A stretch of 64,000 nt of DNA from Saccharomycopsis phalli (taxonomy: Eukaryota; Ascomycota; Saccharomycetes; Ascoideales; Saccharomycopsidaceae): NCBI GenBank assembly GCA_020342235.1, contig CP073217.1:620001-684000 (forward strand), in the 5' to 3' direction. Shown in pieces: positions 1-10,569 of the stretch. Position numbers and translations under genes: made by a program. Every line of letters starts with the position of its first letter. Position 1 is the first letter of the stretch. The notes under the pieces are model-generated. The model saw only the letters and a program-made list of their open reading frames with translations, was not told the DNA's origin and searched no databases.

Positions 1-899
1 ACTTTAAAACGTGCTACAGCCGTAACGACACAAACTATACCCTTTTACATTTCCTGGACTTTTGAAGCAAAGTTCCGTTTTAGCATTGTTGCCATTATTG
101 CCAAATCACACATTTGACCGAATCTTGTACCTGAATAGAAAAACCATATCACCCATCAAAAAATCCTATTGTTTAGACATAGTTTTCAGCAAGGATTACC
201 TTTTTAAAAAAAGTGCATCCAATCTTTGCTCCTAATTGAAAGCCACTGTCGTATTTGCAAATGGGAGTTGTAACAATGGTTCAAGTAGGATTTTCACATT
301 CTTAGGAATCCTAATCCCTGTTGTAGCTTGTTATCTATAATCCGTGAGTTCTTCAATTATTAAGAAACGGACTAAAGGTCCATTTCAAGTTAATCATGTA
401 TCAGTCATTTTGCTTCTCTATCCGAAATTTTCTCTATACCATGTTTAGATTATGCCTAGAGGTTACATCATGTGAACAGGTGACGGCTACCAGTGTACAA
501 TACAACCGGAATGGGCTGGAAACTGTAATAGGTGGTCAGAATTATTTCTTTATCATGAAACTTTGGAACATCGGATTGTTAAATTCCGGAATCAGGCCCT
601 ATGATTTCACACCAGAGGCTTAAAGGATGGTCGACTTGCTGGCACATTCTACAAGCCAACTAACTTGTGAAGAATCCATTAACTTAGTCTGACATTTGAA
701 CGCGCTGTAATAGGTATTGGGTCGGATTTCTAATTTTGAAGCGGTTTGTTTCTACTGTTGTTGTCTTCTTGAACTGTGCCATTTATTTGAAAAGTCTTCC
801 ACACACGCTACAGCGCCGCTAAAAGGTATGAAACCAATGGAAAAGAGAGAAATTCACCAGTTTCGACAACTGACATAAATTTCAATACGGCTGGTTTTC

Positions 900-1810
900 C
901 CAAACATTCATCGTATGCCTAAATGTGTTTCCAGACACTTTCCTCTCAGAACTCTCAGAAGGAGGACAAAAGATGGAAACAAGTGAAGTCAAACTATTGG
1001 GTATTACCATTGATTGGAAACTTAGCTTATGGGGTCACTTTAGATAAACTTTGTCATAGATGCGCCAAACAGCAAAACAAGTCAGGTACCTCAGCCGAAT
1101 TACCCGAGGTACAACAAGCTGCACCACAATAGCATCGTTCAAGACGTGTGTGATTCTAATCACATAATACGAAATAAAACTATTCTATAACAGCCTGAAA
1201 AGAGGCCAGTGGGGCCATGTGAGTGATATCCTCAACACAGTCTTGCGACTGGCTATAGGTTTGTTCATGCCAACCTCTACACAAACCATCTATATTGAAT
1301 GTCGTACCACCGTCTCATATTTTCCTCAAATTATTAACCAGATGAAATTCATGTGATGGTTCATGGATATGTTCGGCCAAACTCCAATTCGGACCATCTT
1401 GTTTCCAACAATACGCACCAATAGAATCATTGTGTCAGTTCCCAAACGCTCTATTATCCAGGACATGTCAAATGCAACAGGTCAACAGGTTTGATATACT
1501 AGAACCTTTGATTCTATCACCAAACTACTTGGAAAGCGAGCGAACTACGCAATAGAACAAACTCTGCTCAAAGAGAAACTCCTCAAATACAACAGGTACA
1601 ACAATTCCATATCTAGGTGCTTAAGAAATGGAAATAAGCAGATTCATAGTGTGTAATGACCACCCAAGGCACTATCAAAGAGCACAACAATTAAACTTCA
1701 AGCCCCTCATTGTGCACACGAACAAAACAAAGCTTCTTCTATCAGAGATGCTTGCGGCGCAATGGCGATTCTAAGCAAAATCTCACAGAGGTAAGTTGGT
1801 AAAACTCTTT
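900..1810 (+). mobile_element. Decayed LINE (non-LTR retrotransposon) remnant, 3' part of the RT ORF
   Basis: Broken reading frames recall the C-terminal side of a non-LTR reverse transcriptase. Near 985-1060 is a segment reading V-K-L-L-G-I-T-I-D-W-K-L-S, matching the usual 'VKxLGxxxDxxL' block after the RT active site. Near 1225-1300 is L-R-L-A-I-G-L...P-T-S-T-x-T-I-Y-x-E, resembling the 'LRxxLGxxxTTPTxAxxxE' thumb block. The 3' end near 1780-1830 runs into an AAT-rich tail like the LINE-type ends at 30.9-31.1 and 53.4 kb. Multiple frame changes and stops show it is dead. Family assignment rests on motif recognition only. Confidence 0.6.
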
Positions 1811-1814
1811 GGCA

Positions 1815-3000
1815 ATAATACTAATAATAATATTTATTTTTATATTTAACTAAGTATTGTCTCCGGATACACGGTTGTTCGACGATTATATTTACACTCA
1901 TGAAAATCTTGAGGCAGCATTGTTGTTGTAGAAAACGCTTTACCAGTCCTCATTCGGCTCCTTGGGATTAAAAACGTTAATTTGAGTAGTTTGATTGTGG
2001 ATAAATAATGCGTGAAGTAGTTGTCTAAAAATCATGGTCGCCTTTGTTGCCAAGTTTGGCCGCTGAATCATATCATACACTGGAGGAGAAATGTGTCCCA
2101 CATCTTTCGCATTTCGGGTCCTTGGTGCATTTTGAGCGGCATAGATTTAATCTTTCGTGTATGCACGTAGTGGTTTAGAAGTGAGTCACCACGAGAAGGA
2201 ACTGCTTCCTGCCACTTTATGGTTGCCTGTTCCAAAGCTATTTCTTGAGCATCCGAGTGCGAGACGTTATAGCTCCTATATCGGCGGAGAATCCTCGTTG
2301 AGTCGTTTTTGCTATATTGTGTATTCCACTATTTTTCAAAGTACTTTGGCGACAACATTGAACGTTGTAATGTATGGGGTGTATGAGGCTGTTGTCTCTA
2401 GCGTATCCTGGAGGAGTAACATTGATATACAGTCTATGACAAAGAGAGGCGATTAACTTTTTGAATTTGACCTTTTGTGACCTTTCCTTGACTCTTGTCA
2501 AACATTGTGGTTTTTATTCTCTCATGGATAATGACCTAGTTTGATACGGTTCCATTTCATCAAATGGACGATCATTCTTTTTCAAGTATAAATGGCCGGA
2601 CTTTTTGAAAATTCAAGCGAATATATTTAGCTATTGCAACGTGGATCTTGGTTATCATATTTCAAAATAATCTGTGTAAGGTGATGAGAAAAGGGAAATG
2701 ATTATTTATTGAAAATCCCAAGCACTATTTTGGGTAGATGTGATACGAATCTTGGAGAGAAGCTTGCGACTAAACCAGGAGCTACGGGATGTTTTTACGG
2801 TGTATGGTTTATCCAGTGGATGTGACTTATCACATTTAATTTGTTGGTAGTTTCAATTGGAAATGAGCAATTTTCAGTTTTAGTTTGAGCACTCATTTGC
2901 CAATGATTACTGTCTGCAATCCTTGGCCCTGCAATTGTATGTTGTTTCGGACTACATCCAGACGAATTGCAGATAAATACTGGCATGTGTACAGAGATAA
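1815..3000 (-). mobile_element. Repeat family B remnant, 3' end with ATT-rich tail
   Basis: On the minus strand this ends at an ATT-type tail (about 1815-1840) after a 3' segment shared with copies at 31.5-31.82 kb and 53.69-53.99 kb. All carry a degenerate reading frame ending in (V/I)-F-N-P-K-(E/Q)-P-N-E. The stretch at about 2000-2400 also aligns with 6760-7110 (shared words include 'agctcctatatcggc' and 'gtgtattc'). The decayed product includes a Cys-rich patch resembling 'CxxCG'. The element type (LINE or DNA transposon) is not settled. Confidence 0.5.
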
Positions 3001-3995
3001 AGATAATTCCAGTGAAGTATCTGACAGATGCAAAGATTGGCGATTATAATACGATGGCTTAGCGTGAGAAAAACAAGTCTTTTATAGATTACCTATTTAG
3101 TTCGGTTTTTGGGCCCAAAAGAAAAAAGACTACATAGATTATCTATTTACATTATTTATACTGGGTGGTTGTACAACTGGAATGATCCTCGATGTTGCAC
3201 ATCCGGTCTAATATGTAGTTGTACAGCATGGAGCACGGAATATGAACCAATCCTTCTGACGTGAATTATATTGTGAATTGTATTCTGATGATTGCATCTA
3301 CGAATCCACCTTCGTGTGACATGAGTATACTCATGAGGTTGCATTGTGTTTTCGTTGTAGAATTTCCATGTGGTATAGAGGCTTATGAAATATTCTGTCC
3401 AGAGGCAGATGCAGTTTTAGAGTGGCTATTTCCGGTGTATTTCTGCATAGTTATTGGATGATGGTGAAGATTTAAAGAGATTATTTTGTAGACTGGTGCA
3501 TTGTCGTGTCTGGTGTATTATGTAGGAGATGTAGGTTACCAGGATGATTATTTTCAGGCAGATGATTACTTTTATGCCGGGATGATTATTTTCAGGCAGG
3601 ATGATTATTTTCAGGCCTTTTCATACGATCCGGACTGATATTGTCAGACACTCTAGATATTTCCAGGCCAGTCATTTTGAGAATAGACATTTGAGAATAG
3701 ACATTTGAGAATAGACCTTTTGAAATAGACCATTCGAAAACAGGCCATTGAAACATTTCCAGACTTTTCGAAGCAGCAATTTCAGACATTTCCAAGATCT
3801 TTCCTTTTATATCGCTACAATTTCCTTCAAGACCAATTACTTTCAGACCTCTCTGACCATTCCAGTATTCCTTAGACCACACCAGTGTTTCTTTCAGACC
3901 ACTGATAGCTTCATCCTCCACTTCACCTGGCACTCTCCGCCATCTCCACCTCATCCTCTCCACCTCATCCTCTCCACCTCACCTCAAATTCCTCT
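3001..3995. other. Non-coding, low-complexity stretch 3' of the WD40 gene
   Basis: No supportable gene. From about 3540 to 3990 the DNA is a run of degenerate short repeats ('ttttcaggc', 'gagaatagacattt', 'ccacctcatcctct') directly 3' of the minus-strand WD40 gene. Open frames here are products of low complexity. Confidence 0.5.
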
Positions 3996-5138
3996 CTAAA
4001 ATCGTACACCCTGGAAACCCCGCCCACTAACCACCCCAAACCACGTACCAGAAGCATCCCAGTCAGCATGGTTAATCTCCAGCGGATCAGAATAACTGTA
4101 GCTCGGACACTGCACCACGTTGCTCTTCAACAGGTACCCGCCCAGCTTCAGAGACCAGGACACTACGCCGCCAGGAACGACCTTGGGCAGACGGTCGAGC
4201 TCGGCAAAGTCCCAGACCAAAGCCTGGCAGTCATCCGAACCAGAGAGAAGCATTTTACGGTCAGGATGCCAGGCGATGGAGTTTACACTGGCCAGATGGC
4301 CGTCCAACACGTAGGTGGGCAGACCAGCAAACCGCATGTCCAACACAAGCACCAACTCCAGGTCGAGGCCTGAGGCGGCGACCACGTTCTGGTCGGCCGG
4401 GCACGTGCGCACGCGGACCAACGGGCAGCCGCCTGCGCCCAGGCCGCGGGGCGGCTCGAATATGATGGTGGAGTGCTGGAGGGCACGGACGTCGAAAAGT
4501 CTGACCAGGCCGTCGTTTCCGACGGAGAAAAACGTGTGGACGTCGTTATGGACGAATGCAACGTCGTAGACCTCGGAATCGTGGGCGATAAGCTGAGTAA
4601 CGACGTCCTGTTTCGTAAGGTCCCACAAGGTGCACGTGGTGTCGACGCTGCACGCAAGCAAGCGAGAATTGTCGGTACGGTTCCAGTCGAACGACGTCAA
4701 TGGCGGGAGCGAGTGGACGTCGGCCTTGGCGTTAATCAAGCGGGCCTTTTCCTCGACCCGTACCCCACCAGCTCCATCCAGCACAAGTTCCCACACCTGG
4801 AGGTACTGACTGCTGGACGTAAAGCGTGGTACCTGGTGTAGCGCCATCTGGGGGTCCCATTTGACCCTTGTCGCCGGGTAGCGCACTGCGGCCAGCGCGA
4901 CCGCGCGGAATTCAAGCTCAGAGTCGTCATAAAGCACCTCGAGCGCGTTGGAGGCGTCCTCACGGAACGTCAGAAGCACCACCGCCTGTCGTCCGTGGCA
5001 CAGCGCCCAGTCGAACGAATAAAGCGGCACGTGGCTCTCGTAGTAGCCACTCCGCACAGGAAGCGTGTGTGCTGCGTTGTCTACGTTAGTCGTGATGTTG
5101 TCGGACCGGTACTTACAATACCCCTGGTGCGGATTCAT
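3996..5138 (-). CDS. DCAF7/WDR68-type WD40 repeat protein (YPL247C-like)
   Basis: A 380-aa WD40 propeller close to the DCAF7/WDR68/HAN11 family, scaffolds for DYRK-type kinases and ubiquitin ligases. Diagnostic blocks are 'LTSFDWN..DNSRLLACSVDTTCTLWDL' (about residues 148-174), 'QLIAHDSEVYDVAF' (about 182-195) and the C-terminal 'EINHADW' block, so the protein looks complete. The first ATG is 5138. Codons 8-20 contain a possible intron at 5081-5116 (36 nt): GTAAGT donor, GACTAAC branch, GTAG acceptor. It is a multiple of three without a stop, so both spliced (368 aa) and unspliced products are possible. The ATG lies 29 bp from the divergent gene's ATG. Family assignment is good; the splice is inference. 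Confidence 0.8.
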   Translation of the reverse strand: MNPHQGYCKYRSDNITTNVDNAAHTLPVRSGYYESHVPLYSFDWALCHGRQAVVLLTFREDASNALEVLYDDSELEFRAVALAAVRYPATRVKWDPQMALHQVPRFTSSSQYLQVWELVLDGAGGVRVEEKARLINAKADVHSLPPLTSFDWNRTDNSRLLACSVDTTCTLWDLTKQDVVTQLIAHDSEVYDVAFVHNDVHTFFSVGNDGLVRLFDVRALQHSTIIFEPPRGLGAGGCPLVRVRTCPADQNVVAASGLDLELVLVLDMRFAGLPTYVLDGHLASVNSIAWHPDRKMLLSGSDDCQALVWDFAELDRLPKVVPGGVVSWSLKLGGYLLKSNVVQCPSYSYSDPLEINHADWDASGTWFGVVSGRGFQGVRF

Positions 5139-5167
5139 TGCCTGAAAATTTCACCCGCACGCACATT
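5139..5167. promoter_or_regulatory. 29-bp interval between two divergent start codons
   Basis: The ATGs of the WD40 gene (minus, 5138) and the mitochondrial membrane protein (plus, 5168) are separated by only 29 bp. Transcription of each gene must start here or inside the other gene's coding region. No TATA box or CGGGTAA site is visible in the interval. Confidence 0.5.
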
Positions 5168-5683
5168 ATGCCACGTCTCGTACACCCCCGTCATTTCTCG
5201 ATCTCACGGCTCCCCTTGGTCAGAGCGCTGCCTGGTTTTATTCGCAGACGGATCCTCGGTTTTGTAGCTGCTCCCTACGCCAATCTCGCCTCGTTTGCCC
5301 TCGTCTACGAGTTGTCGGGGCTCGTGCCCTTTCTCGGCCTCTGGTACACGTTCCACACCTACGACGTGGTCTCTGGTACCGCTTTTATTCCCGAGGCAAT
5401 GTTGCTCAAGGGCTCCCAGACTGTCGACGCCTTGTTGCGCAGTTCCGACCTCGTGCACACGTTTTCCGTCGCCGACACCGCCAAGTTGGTGCTCAGCGGG
5501 TCCAAGGCGTTTGCGGTGTCGCAGCTCTTGTTTCCGTTGCGTGCTGCAGTGGCGTTGTTTAGTATGGATGGGTTTGCACGGGTGTTTATTTTGCCGTGGA
5601 AGAAGTTGTGGAGGAAGGAGGGGGAAGGAGGAGGAGAGAGGAAGAAGGTGGAGTACAAGAAGTTGGACAAGAAGAGGTTGTAA
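5168..5683 (+). CDS. Putative mitochondrial inner-membrane protein (DUF1279/FMP10-like)
   Basis: A 171-aa protein. The frame is open a little further upstream, but the first ATG is 5168. The N-terminus (residues 1-35) is rich in Arg/His/Ser/Leu with almost no acidic residues, typical of a mitochondrial presequence. A hydrophobic block follows, 'APYANLASFALVYELSGLVP' then 'LGLWYTF' (about 37-65), resembling the FAM210/DUF1279 membrane segment. A second hydrophobic region lies near residues 115-145, and the tail is Lys/Glu-rich. The FMP10-like label is a family guess. A 15-bp minisatellite begins about 120 bp after the stop. Confidence 0.55.
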   Translation: MPRLVHPRHFSISRLPLVRALPGFIRRRILGFVAAPYANLASFALVYELSGLVPFLGLWYTFHTYDVVSGTAFIPEAMLLKGSQTVDALLRSSDLVHTFSVADTAKLVLSGSKAFAVSQLLFPLRAAVALFSMDGFARVFILPWKKLWRKEGEGGGERKKVEYKKLDKKRL

Positions 5684-5802
5684 GGGGAGGGGGAGTGGAT
5701 GGTGGAGGAAAAGGTAAAAGGCGGACAAGAAACGGTTATAAGAGAGAGGTGACAGGAAAAGAAGTTGAGGTATAAAAGTTGAGTGGGGAATTGGAAAAGT
5801 TA

Positions 5803-6079
5803 ATGGCGATGGAGCTAAATGGCTATGGAGCTAAATGGCTATGGAGTTAGATGACTATGAGTTAAATGACTCTGAGTTAAATGACTATGAGTTAAATGAC
5901 TATGAGTTAAATGACTATGAGTTAAATGACTATGAGTTAAATGACTATGAGTTAAATGACTATGAGTTAAATGACTATGAGTTAGATGACTATGAGTTAA
6001 ATGACTATGAGTTAAATGACTATGAGTTAAATGACTATGAGTTAAATGACTCTGAGTTAAATGACTCTGAGTTAAATGG
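5803..6079. repeat. Minisatellite, 15-bp unit (atgactatgagttaa), about 17 copies
   Basis: Near-perfect tandem copies of a 15-bp unit, preceded by degenerate 'atggagctaa' copies. The unit is a multiple of three, so long frames are open on both strands (NDYEL repeats on plus, LTHSH repeats on minus). These are best read as by-products of the repeat. It lies 3' of the mitochondrial membrane gene. Confidence 0.9.
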
Positions 6080-6570
6080 TATGGACCATCAAACATACCT
6101 ACGAATACTCATTCATGGCCTTGTAAATATCCTAATATAAATCGCCAATGCTAATCAAATCGTACCGCATCTACAACATCCCATTTCAACACATTAGGTC
6201 CACAATGATTCCATCATATTACAACACTCCTCCCCTAACTGGTCCCAGATTCACACCCTTGACCACTCCTTACAATCGCCATCAATTCATCATATGGTCC
6301 ACCAATCCATCCAACGGAACTTCCATTCAAAAACCACACTTGCAAAGTACATTTGTCTTTTGCAACATCAAACTACACAGGTACTCTCATTAAACACCAT
6401 ACCATGAGCAGCAGTCCATCTCCCAAGTCCCTCAACCATGCCTCATTATAATATCTACGTTTCTATTTAGCTACATCGTCTCTGAAAACACAGTTATTCG
6501 AAAAGTATTTCTTTACCCAGGAACATCTGGCAGCTGTCAAGACTTCCAAGGCAGATGGTAGGAAACCTCA

Positions 6571-6680
6571 CTGTCAACACTCACTGTCAACACTCACTGT
6601 CAACACTCACTGTCAACACTCACTGTCAACACTCACTGTCAACACTCACTGTCAACACTCACTGTCAACACTCACTGTTA
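6571..6680. repeat. Minisatellite, 13-bp unit (ctgtcaacactca), about 8 copies
   Basis: Near-perfect tandem 13-bp repeat, directly followed by a repeat-derived segment (6690-7200). The 6080-6570 stretch before it is AT-rich DNA without a supportable gene. Confidence 0.9.
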
Positions 6681-6689
6681 AAATCGTAC

Positions 6690-7380
6690 CATTTCTCACG
6701 TCATTGTCCGGGATTGAAACTCTAATTTGTGCAGTTTTGTTCATTCATACTACTCAAAGTGGGTTATACAAGCCTGTTCGCACCCGACATCGGAGATCAT
6801 GTATACCGGAAGGAGAATTTGTCCCGCATCTCTTGCATTTTGGTCCACATTTCCAATCTTGAGCAAAAATCCATCCGTTAGGCTTGCTCCATCGAGTAAT
6901 TGAGATATTAAACCGAAATAACAGTTTTCCGACACTCTTTGGCTGCCTGTTCTGATGTCATTTCGTGAACATCTGGTTGCAGGTGCGCTCTAGCTCCTAT
7001 ATCGGCAGAGGATCCTCATCGTTTTTGCTCTATTGTGTATTCTACTCTTTTTCAAGTAGCTCAGCAACAGCATTAAATGTTTTCATATCTAGATTATGTC
7101 GGCTGTTGCTTTGTATCCATAAGAGAGCATTTAGCAATTGTTACTCTTGGGTTTCCGTCAATCTAGATAGTTTGAAACAAACTAAAGCAAACAGAGTTTT
7201 GGCTTAATGTGTTGAGCCATTTCATGATTTTCACGATTGCCAACGATTTGAGTAGCATCTCTCGTTGTATACCAGTTGTTGTAGATTATGGGGTAGTCGT
7301 GGACATGTGTCATGCCAGTCTTGGAATTGTGTTTAATATTACATTGACCTACACACACTTGGTTTTTATCATTCAATGAA
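6690..7380 (-). mobile_element. Repeat family B remnant, internal part
   Basis: The minus strand aligns with about 2000-2400 (family B); the shared 'agctcctatatcggc', 'gtgtattc' and 'tttttcaa' blocks occur in the same order. The degenerate frame includes W-K-C-G-P-K-C-K-R-C-G, a Cys-rich patch that may be a zinc-binding motif of the mobile-element protein. Fragments only, no intact ORF. Confidence 0.5.
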
Positions 7381-7927
7381 GTTATAAAGATAAATTATTG
7401 TATGGAAATGTTAATGCAAATCCAGTTAGAGCAGATGGAGGACCATGTTTGATTATCTGCCCAAGAAGTAACCGGTGCCTTATCGAACATAAGATTCACA
7501 ACCACAAGATTCATCAATCATACGATCCTAATGGAAAGACTAGTACCAAGAGATTACTCTCCTGTTACAAAACACCATGCCGAATCACTCCGTGTCACCA
7601 CAGACGGATCTTCTTTCCACAGCCTGGTGATTTTGTTGCACAGCGTCGTTGCTTTAAACGAAGGAAATGCCAACACCCAGCATTTGTGTCTGCAAAAATG
7701 CTGTTTGCGACATCGACACACTATATAAGAAAGTGCACCTTTGTGTATTGAGTAAGTTAACTAGCGCTTGAAATCAGACTGACCAGAATGGACTACCTTA
7801 CTAAAATTCCTGATGTGATGCATAAACTCCGTGAAATATTTCATTGTGAATACTTTATCTTATTTCCATTTCTATTTTATATTTCCTATATACATTATTT
7901 CATCTCGTTGTATTCGCTACACAATCG

Positions 7928-8012
7928 CTGCCTCTGGATGACCAGGTTGAAATATACTTGTCCAATCATTGCCCAGAGATTATAACTAAATACAAAAATA
8001 TTATTATTATAG
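7928..8012 (+). mobile_element. Repeat family B 3' terminus (ATT-tailed)
   Basis: About 85 bp aligning with the family B 3' ends near 31.72-31.82 kb and 53.69-53.78 kb: 'tgcctctggatg', then 'aactaaatacaaaaata' and a short ATT run. It is probably a strongly 5'-truncated copy or relic. The 7380-7927 stretch upstream has only short, unrecognised frames. Confidence 0.5.
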
Positions 8013-8966
8013 TATTCTATCTAGGTGCACTATGACGTTTCATTGTGCACTGTTAGGAAAAGCCAAGAATCTTATTCATATTCTCATATTCAAGAGACGC
8101 TCAGTACTTTTAAAATAAACAAGACCGATGCTATAAAGTCATTTCTCATACTTTAATAGTTTTTTACTTCTTAACTTCTTTAATTTTGACTCCTTTGAGG
8201 CATTACTGTCTAACTCTTTGTCTTCCCTCAATGGTCTAGACAAGCCCATTTCATTCACCAAAAGCCCGAGTCACCTATTTTAGGTAGTGGGATTTGTGAG
8301 TAGTCAAGTAAATATATTTCAACCATTTCGTCGGGTCATATGTTAATATATTACACTGTCTTTATGGAATTGCGTCGTTATCGTGAACCAATCCACTTGG
8401 ATTTCACACCAATTGCAAATCTTTGAGCAGCCGTGTATGTGTTATATAAATAGATTGGCCGTTGTACAAATAGATTGGCGGTTTTATTAATTAATTAGCC
8501 GACGTCATAAAGTAGCCATTTGTTAAAGTCCGGTTATTGTGACAATTACGAAATAAATGCTAGAGACAATATATGCCAGAGAAAATATATACTACAAATG
8601 ACAATATAATATTAATACCGCACATACTCGTTATCATATACTACATCTACACAATTGTTCTATATCGTTTGGAACGTGGGGTAGCCATCTCGCGAAATAT
8701 GGGGTAAACTTGACGTTTATCGGCTGCATAATCGTCATTGCAAATCCAACCCAAAATCATACAACATTACCAAATAACCATGATCTTTTATACCTCCTTA
8801 TATATTCCTCCGCATGTATTCTCTCTAATATATTCACTTATATCCCTTATATCCACACATCCTCCCCGTCCTATCCCAACCATCTAATACCTCACGCGAC
8901 AATAGTCTATATGCACAATAGACTATTTTCAACCCTACAAATGCCAAACTTTTCCTCTTCCTCACC
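8013..8966. other. AT-rich intergenic region upstream of gluconokinase
   Basis: No gene recognised. The last 200 bp hold several 'tat' tracts and short repeats of 'ttatatcc' and 'aatagacta' that could form the gluconokinase promoter. No CGGGTAA site was seen. Confidence 0.4.
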
Positions 8967-9653
8967 ATGTCCGACCAGAAATACGTCTTTGTAATCGGCG
9001 GCCCTTGTGGTTGTGGTAGGTATTAATGATTCCAGCAATATTGTCTAACCCTAGGAAAATCCTCAGTGGGCGAATCCCTTAGCAAAATATTCTCAACCAC
9101 CTTTATTGAAGGCGACGCCGTCCATCCAGCAGAAGTAAGTCGCCAGCTTTATATGCTCTACTAACGCCAGAATGTCGAGAAAATGGCCAATGGAATTCCC
9201 TTGACCGATGAAGATCGTTGGGGGTGGCTTGAGAAGATCGCCAGTCTTACTTATGACGCTGCCAATGCCCCGGGTAAAAAGTGTGCTTTTGTCGGCTGTT
9301 CGAGTTTGAAGAAGGTCTACCGGGATTTGATTGTGAGCGAGGTGGAGAAGAAGAACAAGTCTAATCATACAAATGTCAAGGTTGTGTTTATTTTCTTGAA
9401 CATTTCTATTGAGCAGTCGCGGATCCGGGTTGGTAACAGAAAGAACCACTACATGAAGCCAAACATGGTGGACTCTCAGTTTGCGATTTTGGAAGTGCCA
9501 AAGGGGGAAGAGGTGATTATTGGTGAGGAAGATGTAGTAGGCAAGATTAATCAAGGCGGGAATTCCTTGTTGATTAATCCAGATGTAAAGAATAACCAGC
9601 AAGTGGTGGATGAGATTATGGCCAAGTTTAAGGCAATGGGTATTTTTCCGTGA
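8967..9653 (+). CDS. Gluconokinase, three exons (YDR248C-like)
   Basis: Phosphorylates gluconate to 6-phosphogluconate using ATP. Exons are 8967-9015, 9055-9134 and 9171-9653; introns are 39 nt (GTAGGT...CTAACCCTAG) and 36 nt (GTAAGT...TACTAACGCCAG). Splicing rebuilds the P-loop G-P-C-G-C-G-K-S (residues 12-19) across intron 1 and 'HPAENVEKM' across intron 2, both family hallmarks; 'GIPLTDEDRWGWL' follows. The predicted product is 203 aa, close to the usual 190-200. Both introns are multiples of three but carry in-frame stops. Without splicing only the last 156 codons are open. Purine-rich repeats begin about 50 bp after the stop. Confidence 0.92.
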
Positions 9654-9699
9654 AGGTGGGTATAGGGAGGATAAATAGAGTAGTGAATGTGATATTTAT

Positions 9700-9930
9700 C
9701 CAATGAGTAGAGTTAATGGAGAGAAGATCAATGAGTGGAGAGGAAATAGAGTAATGGAGAGAAAATTGATGAATGGAGAGAAAATTGATGGAATGGAGGG
9801 AAAAACGATGGAAATAGAGTGATGATAAAGTGATGAAAATGAGAGTAGATCAACGAAAATAGAGTGAAAATAGAGAAAATCGATGAAAACAGAGAAAAAA
9901 TAGAGTGATGGAATGGAGAGAAGCAACTCG
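9700..9930. repeat. Purine-rich degenerate minisatellite 3' of gluconokinase
   Basis: Imperfect tandem copies of 'ggagagaaaattgatg'-like units, strongly purine-biased on the plus strand. The long open frames on the opposite strand (Ser/Phe/Ile-rich) come from low complexity. Confidence 0.7.
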
Positions 9931-10569
9931 AACATACAATACTATAATCCATAGTCAACAGTACTTCCTAACCAATGGGATAACCAATGCACCTGCAATG
10001 ATAAAATTTATTTGCAAGGTAAACCATTCATGCAGTTCTCGTATTAGCATCAGCTTCAAATCAACTTCGCGAGAGTACCAATTCATGTGCTGATACGCAC
10101 TGTATTCTAGTTGGTAAGGCATATTTGGTAGTATCTTGACCTATATTGATCATATGAGTTGTGCTGATAAACATATGTTGAGAATGCGCTCTACTCTAAA
10201 GAAAGCTCATTGGATGGAATACAACCATTCAACTTGTCCTCTAAACAACTCTGTAGTTAGATTCTAAAAGAGCCAATATGTTCTCAATGACTACTGGTGG
10301 CTCTATATTTGCTGTGACACAAGTATCTAGTCGTACTGCAGTTAAAATCCAACAAGTTTGCACACCGAGTTGACGAAATGGCTAACTTGGAATGATTAAA
10401 CCTCGCTATTATTTACGGGACAATCCAATTCGGGCTAAATTCTGCCTTGGAGCGGGATTTTTTCCACCGTCGGTTTATCGAGCCTGCTATTCGACCGGAA
10501 GAGTATCCAATAGTCTGCTATTTAGCAGTTGGGTCTTTTATTTGATCATGTGTATTGGGTAAGAATATT

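Noticed and set aside
5835-6140. 101-codon ORF of acidic NDYEL repeats
   Set aside because: It is entirely the 15-bp minisatellite read in one frame; the other strand is equally open.
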